64,000 bases of DNA. It comes from Mactromeris polynyma (lineage: Eukaryota > Mollusca > Bivalvia > Venerida > Mactridae). The stretch lies in contig JASFXZ010000012.1 of assembly GCA_032209605.1 (NCBI GenBank), positions 1,302,001 through 1,366,000 of the forward strand. Direction: 5' to 3'. A model generated the notes under the pieces. It was not told the origin of the DNA. It searched no databases and saw nothing but the letters and a program-made list of their open reading frames with translations. Positions 13,917 through 26,540 of the stretch are shown one piece after another. The position numbers and the translations under genes were made by a program. Position 1 is the stretch's first letter; each line of letters opens with the position of its first letter.

Positions 13917-14337
13917 ATGTTATCAATGGAGGGATTGATTCCGTACGCACGTGGTTTCTTCTACCATTTACCGGTGTCTTTGTCTAGCGTCCAGTTTAAT
14001 ACCTGGCATCATCATATTTATGAAAAACCGGTAAAAAATCCGACGCCTTTTTCTATTTCAAACATTCTAAATCTGGACAATGGTGAAGGTGGACAATCCG
14101 AATGTCGAGATAGAAATGGGAGAATCCACGACGATTTTCAGGACAGAAATTCAATGTTCGTAAAATCCAGTTTCGGAGGCCGCATATTCAGTGCTCATAT
14201 CCGCTATCCGAATACAGTTGTTCAAGCCGGAAGTCCAGAATGTCAAAGTGACAATGATGGCGACACAGTGAGACTTGCACGGGTGACACAATCACCATGC
14301 ACCTACCCCATAGACAGTGATGATTCACCACATACAG
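13917..14337 (+). CDS. NK7: NK7-type homeobox gene, coding exon 1 (EH1 repressor motif)
   Basis: This is the first coding exon of the homeobox gene continued at 17,804 and 36,582. It encodes residues 1-140 plus one base. The ATG at 13,917 has an in-frame TGA directly before it; a second ATG at 13,926 has a G at +4 and could be the true start. Residues 42-53 read NPTPFSISNILNL, an EH1/TN motif of the kind NK-class factors use to recruit Groucho/TLE co-repressors. It is followed by an acidic, low-complexity linker. The exon ends at ACAG with donor GTTTGT at 14,338, phase 1, which matches the acceptor at 17,804. The three exons joined give 1,260 bases with no internal stop. The protein should be a nuclear, sequence-specific DNA-binding factor, probably a repressor. 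Expression and target genes cannot be inferred. Confidence 0.8.
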
Positions 14338-17300
14338 GTTTGTATTCTCTATTTAAATATACGCTTAATTAATGAAACAACATAATTATTGTGTCGTATT
14401 TTACTGCTACTTGTAAGGTCAAGCGATTTTGTTGAAAAAAAAACGTTCCTGGTGTAGCTAGTCCCAATTCTAAAACAGATCTTTCTTGCGATCTGTCTTA
14501 AACTTAGATTTTTTTTGAGATTCTATATTTTAAGTTATACAGCACATGTAAACACCTGATGAGTTTTAATTGAATTTAATAAGCTAGTACGTCAATTAAA
14601 GTTAAAATTTTGAAGGAAAAAACGTTTTAAATTGAGAATATGATCAGAAGTTTTGACATTAAATGTTTGTCAACAATAAATTTGCTTTCAGTTAATTGTA
14701 AAAGGTCTTCCTATTGGTGAAAATGAAATGTATAAATGTCAAATACTGACCATTTCCACAATCATTTATCGTTTTGCTTTAAATTCTATGCTTAAGAGAA
14801 ACACCGAACTCCGTATAGTATTACAATTGATACAACTGTTATACAAATTTATATATCAATTATTATCATACTTAACATAATTATCTTCGTTATCGTCAAT
14901 ATGATAAAACCCTTAAATATTTCTCATATAATGAAAGGAGTGCGTCAGTCGAAATTACTACTACGGCATAAGAAGGTCAGAAATAATTGTGTATCGAATA
15001 CGCATTTAAAGAACAGAACTGGACTGGACTGGACAAACACATTTTAGTATATATATTAATAAATATATTTATAATAATGGTTTGTCGGTATATTATCCGG
15101 GTATTTATACCATATAACAACGTAGAAAATAAGTGATTATCATTCTTACATTTTTGTAATTTCGCATAAAATTATTTTGCCCATCTTATTATGACTGTAA
15201 CTATATTATTTCATAAGACATAGTTATATATTTAATTGTGTAGTATTGTTTTATTACTATGTATATTTGATGTATGTTTTATAGTCTCAAACATGAATGG
15301 TATTGTGTAACAATGTAAATGTTTCTTTTTAATGATATTTATACATATATATATAATTTGTAGTCCACAATAACGACACTGATATAAAGAACAAACGTGT
15401 TATACATATTTATTTTTATTGATGGGATTTTAACACTGGTTAATTAGATGATACACATACTGTATATACAGTGGTGCTTGTCACTTCATATATTTCAAAC
15501 ACACATTTCAACAACAAAAATGAGATTAATTTTCGTGCTTATTCGAAATGTTTTCTTGATCAATAAAATACACTCACTGAAAACGTAAATTATTTTTATT
15601 AAAATTTGTCTGACAAATGTGTCTGTGTTTACAAGTAAAGTTTGTGAAAGTTGCGTCTCTAGCCGTAGGTGTACTATAGCCACGTGTTGTGTAACAAAAT
15701 ACATTCACGCTGGATTACATTGGTCTACAACATTATAAATGTCTTATTTGTTTATTTGTCGTCGTATTGAAACATTTTTACATTTAATATTTTGTTTCCC
15801 ACTTGAGCAAATTGTTGAACAGATTTGCACGAAGTTGTCTATTGGAATCCTGACAATTACGTGCAATTTTGGTCATTAAGAAGAAAACCGTTAAGTCAGT
15901 CATATTTCACTAAATAGTGTAATATAACGTTGCATAATCATCAACTAGTGTTTATTGCCTGTTTATACTTATGTTATTATAATAATAATGTAAGGCATGC
16001 ACTATTGTATATATCTAACATGATACATACATGAATAATAATGTTAGACTAATAATGTACATACTAGATTGCATTAAGAGCTACACTTAGCATTCAAATA
16101 TTATATAGACACAAAATAAGATTCAATTAAATCTATATCATCATTATTCGGACAATAACACACCACGTTTGACAGCCTCAAGTGTCACCATGAAGACGGC
16201 CTCCTGTAAAATAATTAAATGTTTTGTAACTTGATGAGATACCTTCTATAAAATATGGCTATTATTTTTATTATTATTATACTAATGATTATTATTATAG
16301 TACGTGAGGTCTCATAAAATGTTTCAGATAAACATATTCAGAGGTTTGTCTGTTAAATACAGCCAGAATATTAGTATGTATGTGATCTTATATAAGGTGC
16401 GTTTTCATTATCAGCTTTAAAACCTCAGCCAACAACATATTGTTACTAAATTTGATTAATATTTTCGGAACTGGTTAACACGACACTGGTTTATAGTATT
16501 TCGCTTTTCTGATTATATTTACATGTTTGAAAACTGGAAATCTCAATTTGATTAAAATGCCGGACGGATATTTATATAGAGCTGAACTGTTGTAGAAAAT
16601 GTCAAATAATTCACTGTCGTATTTGTTGTAAATTATGTCATCACGTTTGTAAATCACACAATAAATGTTGATATAAACCTCGTAAACGTTCTATAAGTTA
16701 ATAATTGTTCTAAATGCGGCTAATTGTTGAAAGCTACAGTGTACGATTCTGTGCCGGAGATTGAAATATGGTAGCATTGTAATTATCAATTCCATATATG
16801 CTGTTTTATCCATAATACATTGTAAACTGATATTTTCTGTTCAATGACCGGGACAAAGATTGTAAAATGATGTATTCGATGTAGATATGTTTAAAATGTA
16901 AATTTTTGTATGACGTAGAACTGTACGAACATAAATTCAGTTTACGTTTAAAACAACAAACAGTAGAATTAATATGAAGTTTATTCTTTGAAAACCAGGA
17001 ATATTATTTACAAGTTTAATGTCAACAGCTAAATTAATTCATTCGATACTCATTCAAGTAATTTCGTTATACATATGAGATAGATTTAACTGGAGTGTAT
17101 AAAATAGAATTATATTTGTTTATGGTTTTGAACAGAGCAGGAGAAGAGCATTTTGCGATTGTCATTAAAACACACCACCGTATATCCACTTATTTAACAT
17201 TTAATTTACTACTAATAATATGCCAAATGGTGCTGTGTTTAGTTTAAATTGAACGTATGAGTGGTTTAGATAAATGTAGCCATTATATGGTAATCCATTG

Positions 17301-17803
17301 AAGGTGTTCATTTAACTATAATAAATCAAACGCCTAAATTCTCTTAACGAACTGATGAATACAAATCTTCACCTGATGTAAATTTTATAAAGAAGCCAAA
17401 TATTTATAAATAGAAACCCAAGACAAACCTACAGTTCAGTCGTCAAAGGTGCCAACTTCAACCACTTTCTACCGGAAGTTCGTTATTTTACCTGTTCATC
17501 CTCGAGATAGTGTTTGCTCGTTTATTACATGGATAATGTACACATAATCACGAATTATATGAATAAGACTTTCTGTTGAGTAAACAATGACTCTTGATAT
17601 AATTATTGTTTTAATTACATTTTACTATCAGGTAGCATCTATTAGATTTTAAAAACAAAGTGTATGGATAGTTCGTGGTATCCATGTGTGTGTACGTTAA
17701 ATGTGCGTCATGTCTTGTTGCCAAGGAAAGTGGCGAAGGAAGAATGTCCGAAACATGCTGTCAAATGACGTCATTTTCACTGTTTGCACTCTCACAATTA
17801 CAG
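14338..17803 (+). other. Intron 1 of the homeobox gene
   Basis: A 3.47 kb phase-1 intron from GTTTGT at 14,338 to the acceptor ...CAATTACAG ending at 17,803. It is strongly AT-rich with short ATT/TA simple stretches (near 15,340 and 16,265). No other gene or mobile element was recognised inside. Confidence 0.7.
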
Positions 17804-18024
17804 AGTCCGACAGAAATAGCAGATCAGCAGAGAAACACAAATTGTCGTCAGATTCAAACGACGAAGGAAGTGACGCTTGTGCACCTCAGAAAAAGAAGAA
17901 GGCACGAACTACCTTTACTGGTCGACAGATTTTTGAACTCGAAAAGAAGTTCGAGCAGAAGAAATATTTGTCGTCTGCTGAGAGAGCGGAAATGGCGTCG
18001 TTACTGAACGTCACCGAAACACAG
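17804..18024 (+). CDS. NK7: NK7-type homeobox gene, coding exon 2 (homeodomain residues 1-44)
   Basis: This exon encodes residues 141-214. A serine/acidic stretch and a basic KKKKAR segment (likely nuclear localisation) lead into the homeodomain at residue 171. Visible homeodomain features are R5, F8, L16 and F20, helix 1 [14 protein letters not shown] and the linker/helix 2 [16 protein letters not shown]. The exon stops after Q44 of the homeodomain at donor CAG|GTAACT (18,025), phase 0. An intron between homeodomain residues 44 and 45 is a classical position in NK-like and other homeobox genes. The start at 17,804 was chosen because its acceptor follows a pyrimidine-rich stretch and is in the phase exon 1 needs; the alternative AG two bases later is out of phase. 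The [15 protein letters not shown] signature points to the NK7 family as I remember it; other NK-like families fit less well. Confidence 0.85.
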
Positions 18025-18540
18025 GTAACTAGCAACTTAAAATATCAATTCTTTGTTGACATCAAATAAAGTAAGAAACATGCATTGTCTCCGAATTTTC
18101 CCAAACTGTTACCATAATCAACCTTCATATCAATTATATCCGTCACCGTTGTCATGGATACCATATTTTTTGTCATAATTACTGAAATACCTAATTTTCT
18201 TAGATACAAGTATACACACTGTAACATCTTTTATAAAAAAGGCAATAACGTGTGTGTTTGATTTATATGCGACACCGTAATATAATCATGATTATGAAAT
18301 AGAATTTGGTCCAACTTCACACAAAATAAAGGAAGATTTGTCCAATGTGAAATTATGCAGAACGGACATCAACTTCACACATAGTTTGTATAACTACTGA
18401 TTTTATATCACAGTATTAGCAAGATCATATCACGTACATATATGTTCAGTGCTGTGATGGTGTACTTCACGCCAGATGTGCGTCAGTGTTTCTTATACAA
18501 CATAATACATTTTACTCTGAAATGTTTAACAATGTTGGTA
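18025..18540 (+). other. Start of intron 2, unique sequence
   Basis: The 18.56 kb intron 2 (18,025-36,581) begins with about 0.5 kb of unique AT-rich DNA before the first array. No exon or element is recognised here. Confidence 0.6.
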
Positions 18541-20052
18541 CACGTGATGGTAGCGCAGACAGTCACTCACACCATTACACTGGTAGTATCCGGTACAAGT
18601 GATGGTAGCGCGGACAGTCACTCACACCATTACACTGGTAGTATCCGGTACAAGTGATGGTAGCGCGGACAGTCACTCACACCATTACACTGGTAGTATC
18701 CGGTACAAGTGATGGTAGCGCGGACAGTCACTCACACCATTACACTGGTAGTATCCGGTACAAGTGATGGTAGCGCGGACAGTCACTCACATCATTACAC
18801 TGGTAGTATCCGGTGCAAGTGATGGTAGCGCGGACAGTCACTCACACCATTACACTGGTAGTTTCCGGTACAAGTGATGGTAGCGCGGACAGTCACTCAC
18901 ACCATAACACTGGTAGTATCCGGTACAAGTGATGGTAGCGCGGACAGTCACTCACATCATTACACTGGTAGTATCCGGTACAAGTGATGGTAGCGCTGAC
19001 AGACACTCACACCATTACACTGGTAGTATCCGGTACAAGTGATGATAGCGCGGACAGACACTCACACCATTACACTGGTAGTATCCGGTACAAGTGATGG
19101 TAGCGCGGACAGACACTCACACCATTACACTGGTAGTATCCGGTACAAGTGATGGTAGCGCTGACAGACACTCACACCATAACACTGGTAGTATCCGGTA
19201 CAAGTGATGGTAGCGCTGACAGACACTCACATCATTACACTGGTAGTATCCGGTACAAGTGATGGTAGCGCTGACAGACACTCACATCATTACACTGGTA
19301 GTATCCGGTACAAGTGATGGTAGCGCGGACAGACACTCACATCATTACACTGGTAGTATCCGGTACAAGTGATGGTAGCGCTGACAGTCACTCACACCAT
19401 AACACTGGTAGTATCCGGTACATGTGATGGTAGCGCGGACAGTCACTCACACTATAACACTGGTAGTATCCGGTACAAGTGATGGTAGCGCTGACAGACA
19501 CTCACACCATAACACTGGTAGTATCCGGTACAAGTGATGGTAGCGCGGACAGTCACTCACACCATAACACTGGTAGTATCCGGTACAAGTGATGGTAGCG
19601 CTGACAGTCACTCACACCATAACACTGGTAGTATCCGGTACAAGTGATGGTAGCGCGGACAGTCACTCACACCATAACACTGGTAGTATCCGGTACAAGT
19701 GATGGTAGCGCTGACAGTCACTCACACCATAACACTGGTAGTATCCGGTACAAGTGATGGTAGCGCTGACAGACACTCACACCATAACACTGGTAGTATC
19801 CGGTACAAGTGATGGTAGCGCTGACAGACACTCACACCATAACACTGGTAGTATCCGGTACAAGTGATGGTAGCGCGGACAGTCACTCACACCATAACAC
19901 TGGTAGTATCCGGTACAAGTGATGGTAGCGCGGACAGTCACTCACACCATAACACTGGTAGTATCCGGTACAAGTGATGGTAGCGCTGACAGACACTCAC
20001 ACCATAACACTGGTAGTATCGGGTACAAGTGATGGTAGCGCGGACAGACACT
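18541..20052. repeat. Minisatellite, 55 bp unit, about 27 copies (in intron 2)
   Basis: Tandem 55 bp units with the core 'ggtagtatccggtacaagtg'. Recurrent variants are gcgcgg/gcgctg, cagtcac/cagacac, accatt/accata/atcatt. The period is readable at 18,601 and 18,656. The variant types are intermixed, with more 'gctgac...agacac' copies in the right half. An imperfect inverted repeat (agtgatgg against ccattacact) lies in each unit. Confidence 0.95.
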
Positions 20053-22650
20053 GAGTGTTTTTAAAAGACGTATGCCGTAACTTGATAGATTTTCTGGAAC
20101 CAAACATGTGATTATCAGTTGATACTTTTCAGTAAATATCGTGCCTTTAGCGTCAGCTACAAACAATTATAGATAATAAATTACAGGTCTTATCTCTGAT
20201 AAATCCAGAGATAATATTGACAAACGTCTACAACCATACATCTGACTTGTACGTAAATCTACGGATACATGACCGGAGTATAGTTCCCCAAAGTGGGAAG
20301 AGCGTTTTGTAAATAATATATCAAAATTAATTATTTTTTGTATATTTGGTGATTAACCAATAAATGAATACTTAATTTGCGATTTGCGTTTTTTTCCAAA
20401 TTTTTATCTCAAGACTCCCATGTGTGATAGCAGTTTTGGAAAACACGACAACTTGTATGATTGAACGCTTGTATTGGTTACTTTGACATGTTATTATTTG
20501 ATCTGGTTTAAATTAATTTGTGTATTTCATGAATGTACGTAAACTACTAATACATGTTTAACCATTCGCGTCATTGCAGGAAAGTTATTGTATGGTTTAG
20601 AATTTCAAAAAATCCATAATTGTAAATCTATAAAAATCTGTGTCATTGTCAAGTACGTAAATACCTTTAAAACTGTTTTACGAATGAAAAATACATTGCT
20701 AAACAAAAGATTTGTGCGGAAGCATCGGGTATTTTAAAATGATCACTTAACTTGTTCTTGTGCATGCATCGTATAAAGGACATGATTGGTTTCTCAGTGA
20801 GTGTGCTGTTATCATTTATTCTTGGCTTGTATTGTAGTTTCAACAGTGATTTTGAACCCTAATACTTCATTTATGTGATTATACATGTAAATGGTAAAAG
20901 GAACATAACGTTATGATCGAAAATAAATGAATGAAAGAATTACAGTATTTATAAATTAACGATGAAAATATGCACGTGTTGGGAGATCTAAAATTGTCTC
21001 ATTTACACATATTGCGATGTTCTTCTAAAATAATGCATTGTAGGGCCTACTTGGTTCAAATGTGATTGCCGATCTTAGAAATGTCGTAAATACTTCTATT
21101 TTTCTTTCAAAAAATATTAAATCAAAAGTACTTTATACTCAGTGCTAAATAGTTTATCAAAAACATTTTTGGAGTACATGTTTTGTTTCATTTAGTGACT
21201 TAACTTACAGACCGACATTTTACTCATAACTTTTAAAAACTAAAAAAAGCAAGATTAATCAAGTTTCAAACGGCGCGAAATTAAACAGAAAATAATATTA
21301 CATAAGCAGACGACAAGGAATAACTATATCCGAAAAAATGTAGTCTAAACCAATCGTCAATAGCAACGCGGCGAATTTAAAGATATAATAATATACGCAT
21401 TTTACCCAAAAAGTAAAACAAAATAAAAGAGAAAGAAACCCAGAAACACGGAAACATTTAATATATATATGTATTTAAGTCTCATTAATATACGATACTA
21501 ACTACAACAATTATTTCGGTAAAAATGTATATCACTACTTAAGTTGAGTTATAAGAGACTACATTAAAAATAAACACACACATTATTTAACCATTGAAAT
21601 AATGACATAATTCTTAAAAACATAATAATATGTCATACAATATATAAATTTATGTTGCACGTACCTACTATCTACACATATAAAACCAAGTAGCAGTCGT
21701 TAATCTTTATTTTTTAACTTTACTTTACAATTATCTCTTGACACTGTTTGAGTATAATAATCGTGTACACATGTGTATATCCTATTTATACTTACAACTG
21801 TGTACCATAGTAAAAGAAATTGTATAATTTTATTATCGTAAATCAAACTAGAAGCTGGCATTCTCCTGTATAACTACTGTATTTCTAAAGAGTAATCATG
21901 TACTAGTTTTTATTATAAACCACTATGTTAAATACATGATCTATTTCATTATTTTTTAGTAAAGTATCCTGACCAATAATTAAACTTATTAATTAATAAC
22001 ACGACTAGAAAAATCATTATCCATATTGTAAAAACAAAACATAACTATTACCTTTAAACCACATGAAAAATATAATAATCCTTTCTTTGTATAACTTTGA
22101 AAATCACGTTTAACACTCCTTGTTGTAAATACATGTAGAATGAAACACGCATTTATAGTATGTATATATCAGGGCATCGTTTTCACAATTATTCCGTGGA
22201 CGACTTTTTTTGAGTGTTTGCTTAACTATTTGATTGTAGGACTGTATATATATATGTTCAACTCAGACCAGCGCATTCATTTTGTATTTATTTTCATTGT
22301 AAATTTAAGTCATGTTCCATATTGTGATTTAACTAAATTTCATGTTGATATTTTGCTCTTCTGTAAATACCTCTACCCATTGCGTTTTGTTATAATGTAC
22401 ATTATGTTGCTACGAAACATGTTATGTTTTAATGCAATAAACTATTTGTATTGTAAATTGTATTGTATTGTAAAAACGAATTAAATGCTGATAATAAAAA
22501 ACTGAATGTCAAAACAGGTTCTAATGCACGGTTAAGAAATTACTTAAGAAATCATTTATCATCCCAGTCAGACCGTAGATGAAATGATTAATAACTGCTC
22601 CTTGTATTAATATAAAACTTATCACACATTAACTATAAACATAATTTGGA
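20053..22650. other. Intron 2 spacer, AT-rich; possible LINE tail at its end
   Basis: Mostly unique, very AT-rich DNA. The part from about 22,240 to 22,482 has an AATAAA-type signal and ends in 'ttgtattgtattgtaaaa', resembling the 3' tail of a plus-strand non-LTR element. An open frame of 114 codons at 22,140-22,484 has no recognisable domain. The LINE-tail reading is weak. Confidence 0.35.
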
Positions 22651-22656
22651 CATTAT

Positions 22657-23830
22657 TTACATAGGTGCATTTTTGCTACTAGTTAAAATATATTGACAGG
22701 TTTTGGCACACATTATAATTACTGTTTGATTGGTAAGTACAAATTTAAGTTTTTCTTCATCAGTAGGATTATCAAAATATGGATTAAGAGATAAAGTTTT
22801 CTGTACAAGGGGCGTACGTATACTACTTAATAAGTTGCAATGAAACAAAACATGAATTTCTGTCTCAATTTCACCACAGAAGGGACATTTACGATCAGAT
22901 ATACTTAAATTTTCATATCTGCCAGTTTCAATTCTAAATGGCGGAACACCACATACAAATTTACTAAAAGCCGACCTATGCCTTGGTGGAAGAATTAGCT
23001 TACAATAGGGTTCGGCTTCAACAAATGGTTTGTGTGTGCAATAGTTCCTTAACTTATTGCGACCTCTTCCGGATTTGCTGTCAACCCTAGAGATCGATAC
23101 ATTCCAATCAGTGATGTAAACGGACATTAAATTATCAACAATATTATCACAAATTAGATTTTTTGGCACATATTTGTCTAAATAAATAAAATTCAAAAGA
23201 TTACAATTGCACAATTGTCTTTTTACTAAGAACATCCAGTTTTTGCTTGATTTGCCCAGATTGCTGCACGCTTATTGATTCTAGACTCTGTAGTATTACA
23301 AATTATTGCCCAGAAACTTGCCACAGATTTCCATTGGCGGATGGAAGGGGGTACCCACGCCAATTCCCCAGCCAACGCTGCATTTGGCGTGTACCTTCCT
23401 ACCCCCAAGAAAATATCATAGCACGATTTTGAACATTATTAATGCACGAGAACGATCGAACTCCCCAAATTGCTGTACCATAATTAATGACTGGCCAAAC
23501 TAAAGAATCATACAATTTTGTAAAAACGTTATATGGCATACCACCAACTTCTTTACATTTAGCAATTAATGACCTAAAGCATGGCTAGCACTCTGAGCAA
23601 CGGCATTTGCTGTAACATTATAATCTAGATGTTGATCAAGAACAAGACCTAAGTATGTATATTTACTAACAATAGACAAAGTACTATTACCACAAGTAAA
23701 ACTATATTCAGTACAGTGTACAGAAGGTGAGCGAAAATGCATTATACTACTTTTTGAACCATTAACTGCCATGTCATTATGAAAACACCAATAATTTAAA
23801 GCATTACAATAATTGTAATAATGTATTATA
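22657..23830 (-). pseudogene. 5'-truncated non-LTR retrotransposon (reverse transcriptase C-terminal part)
   Basis: Read on the minus strand, conserved pieces of a LINE ORF2 follow in order. NYWCFHNDMAVNGSKSSIMHF is split by position: the WC and KSxIMHFR words come first, then TYLGLVLDQHLDYN, then KLYDSLVWPVINYGTAIWG in a second frame. WVPPSIRQWKS and a C-terminal CPFCGEIETEIHVLFHC zinc-knuckle-like motif follow. The catalytic YADD region is missing because the copy is cut off just upstream of the WC motif near 23,820, as expected for 5' truncation. At least three frame changes occur (near 23,575, 23,410 and 23,245). The last 192 residues (22,657-23,235) remain open. It lies antisense in intron 2 of the homeobox gene. 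The family is probably one of the Jockey/CR1/RTE-like groups; I cannot say which. Confidence 0.8.
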
Positions 23831-25159
23831 TTTATGTATTAAATATTTCATTTAAAAAAGTAAGTCGCATTATTTTCCATGAATATTGTAAAAATATCAT
23901 TTCGATACCACCAGTTACAGCTACGATGTATTTTATCAAAGATTTAACACATATTTACATAGTACACTACAGAAACGATTCATATTTTAACCATCTCGTC
24001 ATGATTTAACCATTACCAGAATATTAACTTATATATACATTTACAAACACTGATCGAGAATATACTAGACACAACTGACGCCTTTATTGAGAACAGAATT
24101 GTTTCCTGTGTATGCGTGAATTACCCTAATGTCTAGACCATTAATTAGTAATTGTTATGTTAATTAACACTTTCTCGTGTTTCTTCGTCTTAGCATGATC
24201 GAAATCTCGGTTATTTCCCGGTCTGTAATGAGCGCTTCTATCTCTGAATGTAAACAAACCTCTATATGTTGATGATATATACAGTTTGATAACATGCAGA
24301 TTGACTCTAGGCTTCTGGAATTCTCTCCAAATTTAATTACCATTGATTAACTCATTTTCTTATTTGGAGCCAAACATATTGCGGGTCCAACTAGATGTTT
24401 CATTTGTAATAATTCTTTTATTTTCACTTTAATTGCAATGCTACTGGATTAAATGAAAATATACGTGTTAAACTGGCTGCAAATTCTGTCATTTATATGA
24501 AGGCGATTTTCATATGCATACGGTATTCTGTTGACTGAAAGTTAATTGTTTTATATTGTTTTAAATTCTAGTAATATTTGTTGAAACAGTCACTCACGTT
24601 GGCTACTAGATGTATTTTATTTACAAGTTTTATACACTGGTAAAAAAGTATGCTTACAATTATGATTCTTATGTATTCTTAAAGCAACTGAATATTATTT
24701 TTTGTTGCGTCCAGTGAGCAATATTTATGATGACGCTGAACTAAAGTATAAAAATACAAGCTTACTGAAGGATGCCCAAGTTGTGATAAACATTTCCGTA
24801 TAAACTATTTTAAGTCCATATTTACACTTTTTATAATTTATAAACTCAACTCTACAAATATTCCCAGATTGATAAATTTATTCCTCTTATTCGAGATTTA
24901 TTCTCAAATTTATTCAACGAGAACATGTAGGTGAAAGCATAACTCAAATGTTCCTTTTGCCCAAATATATTTTGAGGTTGGTCTGAGATACGATTTATAC
25001 TTGCTGTGTGAATACAGATGTGAATGGAAACGGAATTGTGTAAAAACGGATTTGAAATTGAAGTAATACCAAACAAGATTTTGTGAACACGTGGCGTGGA
25101 CGAGTTTTGCAGGAGTTATCAACATTTGATAACTGTCTTGTCTTGACTAGTACTTGTAT
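23831..25159. other. Intron 2 spacer, nothing recognised
   Basis: AT-rich unique sequence. Overlapping minus-strand open frames at 24,852-25,348 have no domain and unlikely composition. Confidence 0.5.
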
Positions 25160-25248
25160 AATATTCGAGGGATAAGCGCCAGAATCTACCATCTCCTTCA
25201 TAAATTTATATGGAGATAGCGGGTTCTGGCACCAACACCTCCAATATT
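25160..25248. other. Symmetric 89 nt imperfect hairpin
   Basis: Two 37-base arms pair around a 15-base loop. From the base of the stem the paired blocks are AATATT/AATATT, GAGG/CCTC, GCCAGAA/TTCTGGC and ATCTCC/GGAGAT. They are separated by internal mismatched segments of equal length on both sides (1, 7 and 6 bases). Equal arm lengths and bulge-free asymmetry resemble a pre-miRNA, but a decayed short inverted-repeat element would look the same. No known miRNA seed is recognised. It could be transcribed on either strand and lies in intron 2. Confidence 0.45.
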
Positions 25249-26243
25249 TACAAGTTTCTATATTTATCACAATAAACAGTAATCGCGTTAAATATATATG
25301 CGTGTGAAATAAATCATATAATCTCGCGATTTTATGGCCTATTGCCATTTGATTGCTGTACTTATAATCCCCACTGATTACTAATTGACTATCATATTAC
25401 TGGATATAATGTATAAAGAGGTTTCATAGTCCGGGCTCTTATCCATACAAGATCCTGTTAAATAGCGATGATTACTCTCTGGGGATGATTTAGCACCGAC
25501 TGCGAGAAATTAAGTTTATTTTATGAAGCGATTTGAAGACTTTTGATTTCTTTTTTCTGGGAAATCTTTTTACTTCTCAAACTGTCTTGAGATTGTTAGA
25601 TCACTTTAGACAGATCTAAAAAAGAGTAAAAGCAATTTGATGTTAAGCAAGTTCCATTTATCTGGTCATAAAGTTCATTCGTGTGTTCGTCTTTAGAAAA
25701 CATTAATGTAGATAGCAATATGTGATCACTATTTCGTTATTCAGAATTAGTTTTCACGTCATCTACTGAGACAAAACGCTCAGATCTTTTCCATTAGTGA
25801 TGACAACAATAAAACATTTCGTATGTTGTTTTTGCAGCAAGATACAATATCACCTCAATTTATGTGGAAAATGTTATTTTGTATTGTCATTCTATATTAA
25901 TAAATGCAACGGACAAAGTTTTAGGGCTCAGTATAGCAACTTGTAATGTTAAACACATCGATGTTTCTAATTTCCCTTGAATCTGTCAGTTGAATTGTGT
26001 AAGTATCTTCATGAAGAAAGTTAATTCACGATGACATTGAATACTGACATGGATATTGACATGCATTGTTATGATGTCTAACGAATTATTGATATAATAT
26101 GTACATATTTCCACAGTAGATATAAAATCTAAATATTCAATAAGGCTTAATTGCTTATTTCGACCTTTCAGCATTCTTCTTCAAGAAATATTCAACTCCC
26201 AATGTTGCTTGAACTGAATAGGACATTTATTTAAGACGTATAC
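25249..26243. other. Intron 2 spacer
   Basis: Unique AT-rich sequence with no supported gene or element. It ends with the left target duplication of the MITE that begins at 26,244. Confidence 0.5.
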
Positions 26244-26433
26244 TAGTGATAGATAATAGGACAAATTTCATAATCGATTATCGGATCGGTTTGAAAACTC
26301 ATAATCGATAATCAAATAGAAATAATCGTAAAATTAGTTTTTTATAGATTATTGTAGTTCATAATCGATTGTCGCCGACGTTGTATGTCCAGCGACGATT
26401 TTTCGATTATTTTCGATAATCGCGCCATCACTA
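26244..26433. mobile_element. hAT-type MITE, 190 bp, with 8 bp target duplication
   Basis: The ends read TAGTGATAG and CCATCACTA, inverted repeats with one mismatch. The flanks are ACGTATAC (26,236-26,243) and ACTTATAC (26,434-26,441), an 8 bp duplication with one mismatch, as made by hAT transposases. The interior is non-coding and rich in ATAATCGATTAT-like palindromes. It sits about 100 bp left of the giant 48 bp array. Confidence 0.7.
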
Positions 26434-26540
26434 ACTTATACACAAGAATAACGCCTTGTTTACACACAATACATATATAATCGTCATCACTTGAGAATGT
26501 ACATTGCATGTGAACAACATAAACAGGTCCACACAGAATG

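Noticed and set aside
17675..17803. Extending exon 2 upstream to the ATGs at 17,675 or 17,701
   Set aside because: A pyrimidine-rich acceptor at 17,803 gives exact phase agreement with exon 1, which carries the EH1 motif; the upstream codons look like intron. An alternative first exon starting there cannot be fully excluded without cDNA.
22140..22484. A 114-codon plus-strand hydrophobic frame as a gene
   Set aside because: Strongly AT-driven composition (I, Y, F, L, C), no domain, and it overlaps what looks like the 3' tail of a LINE.
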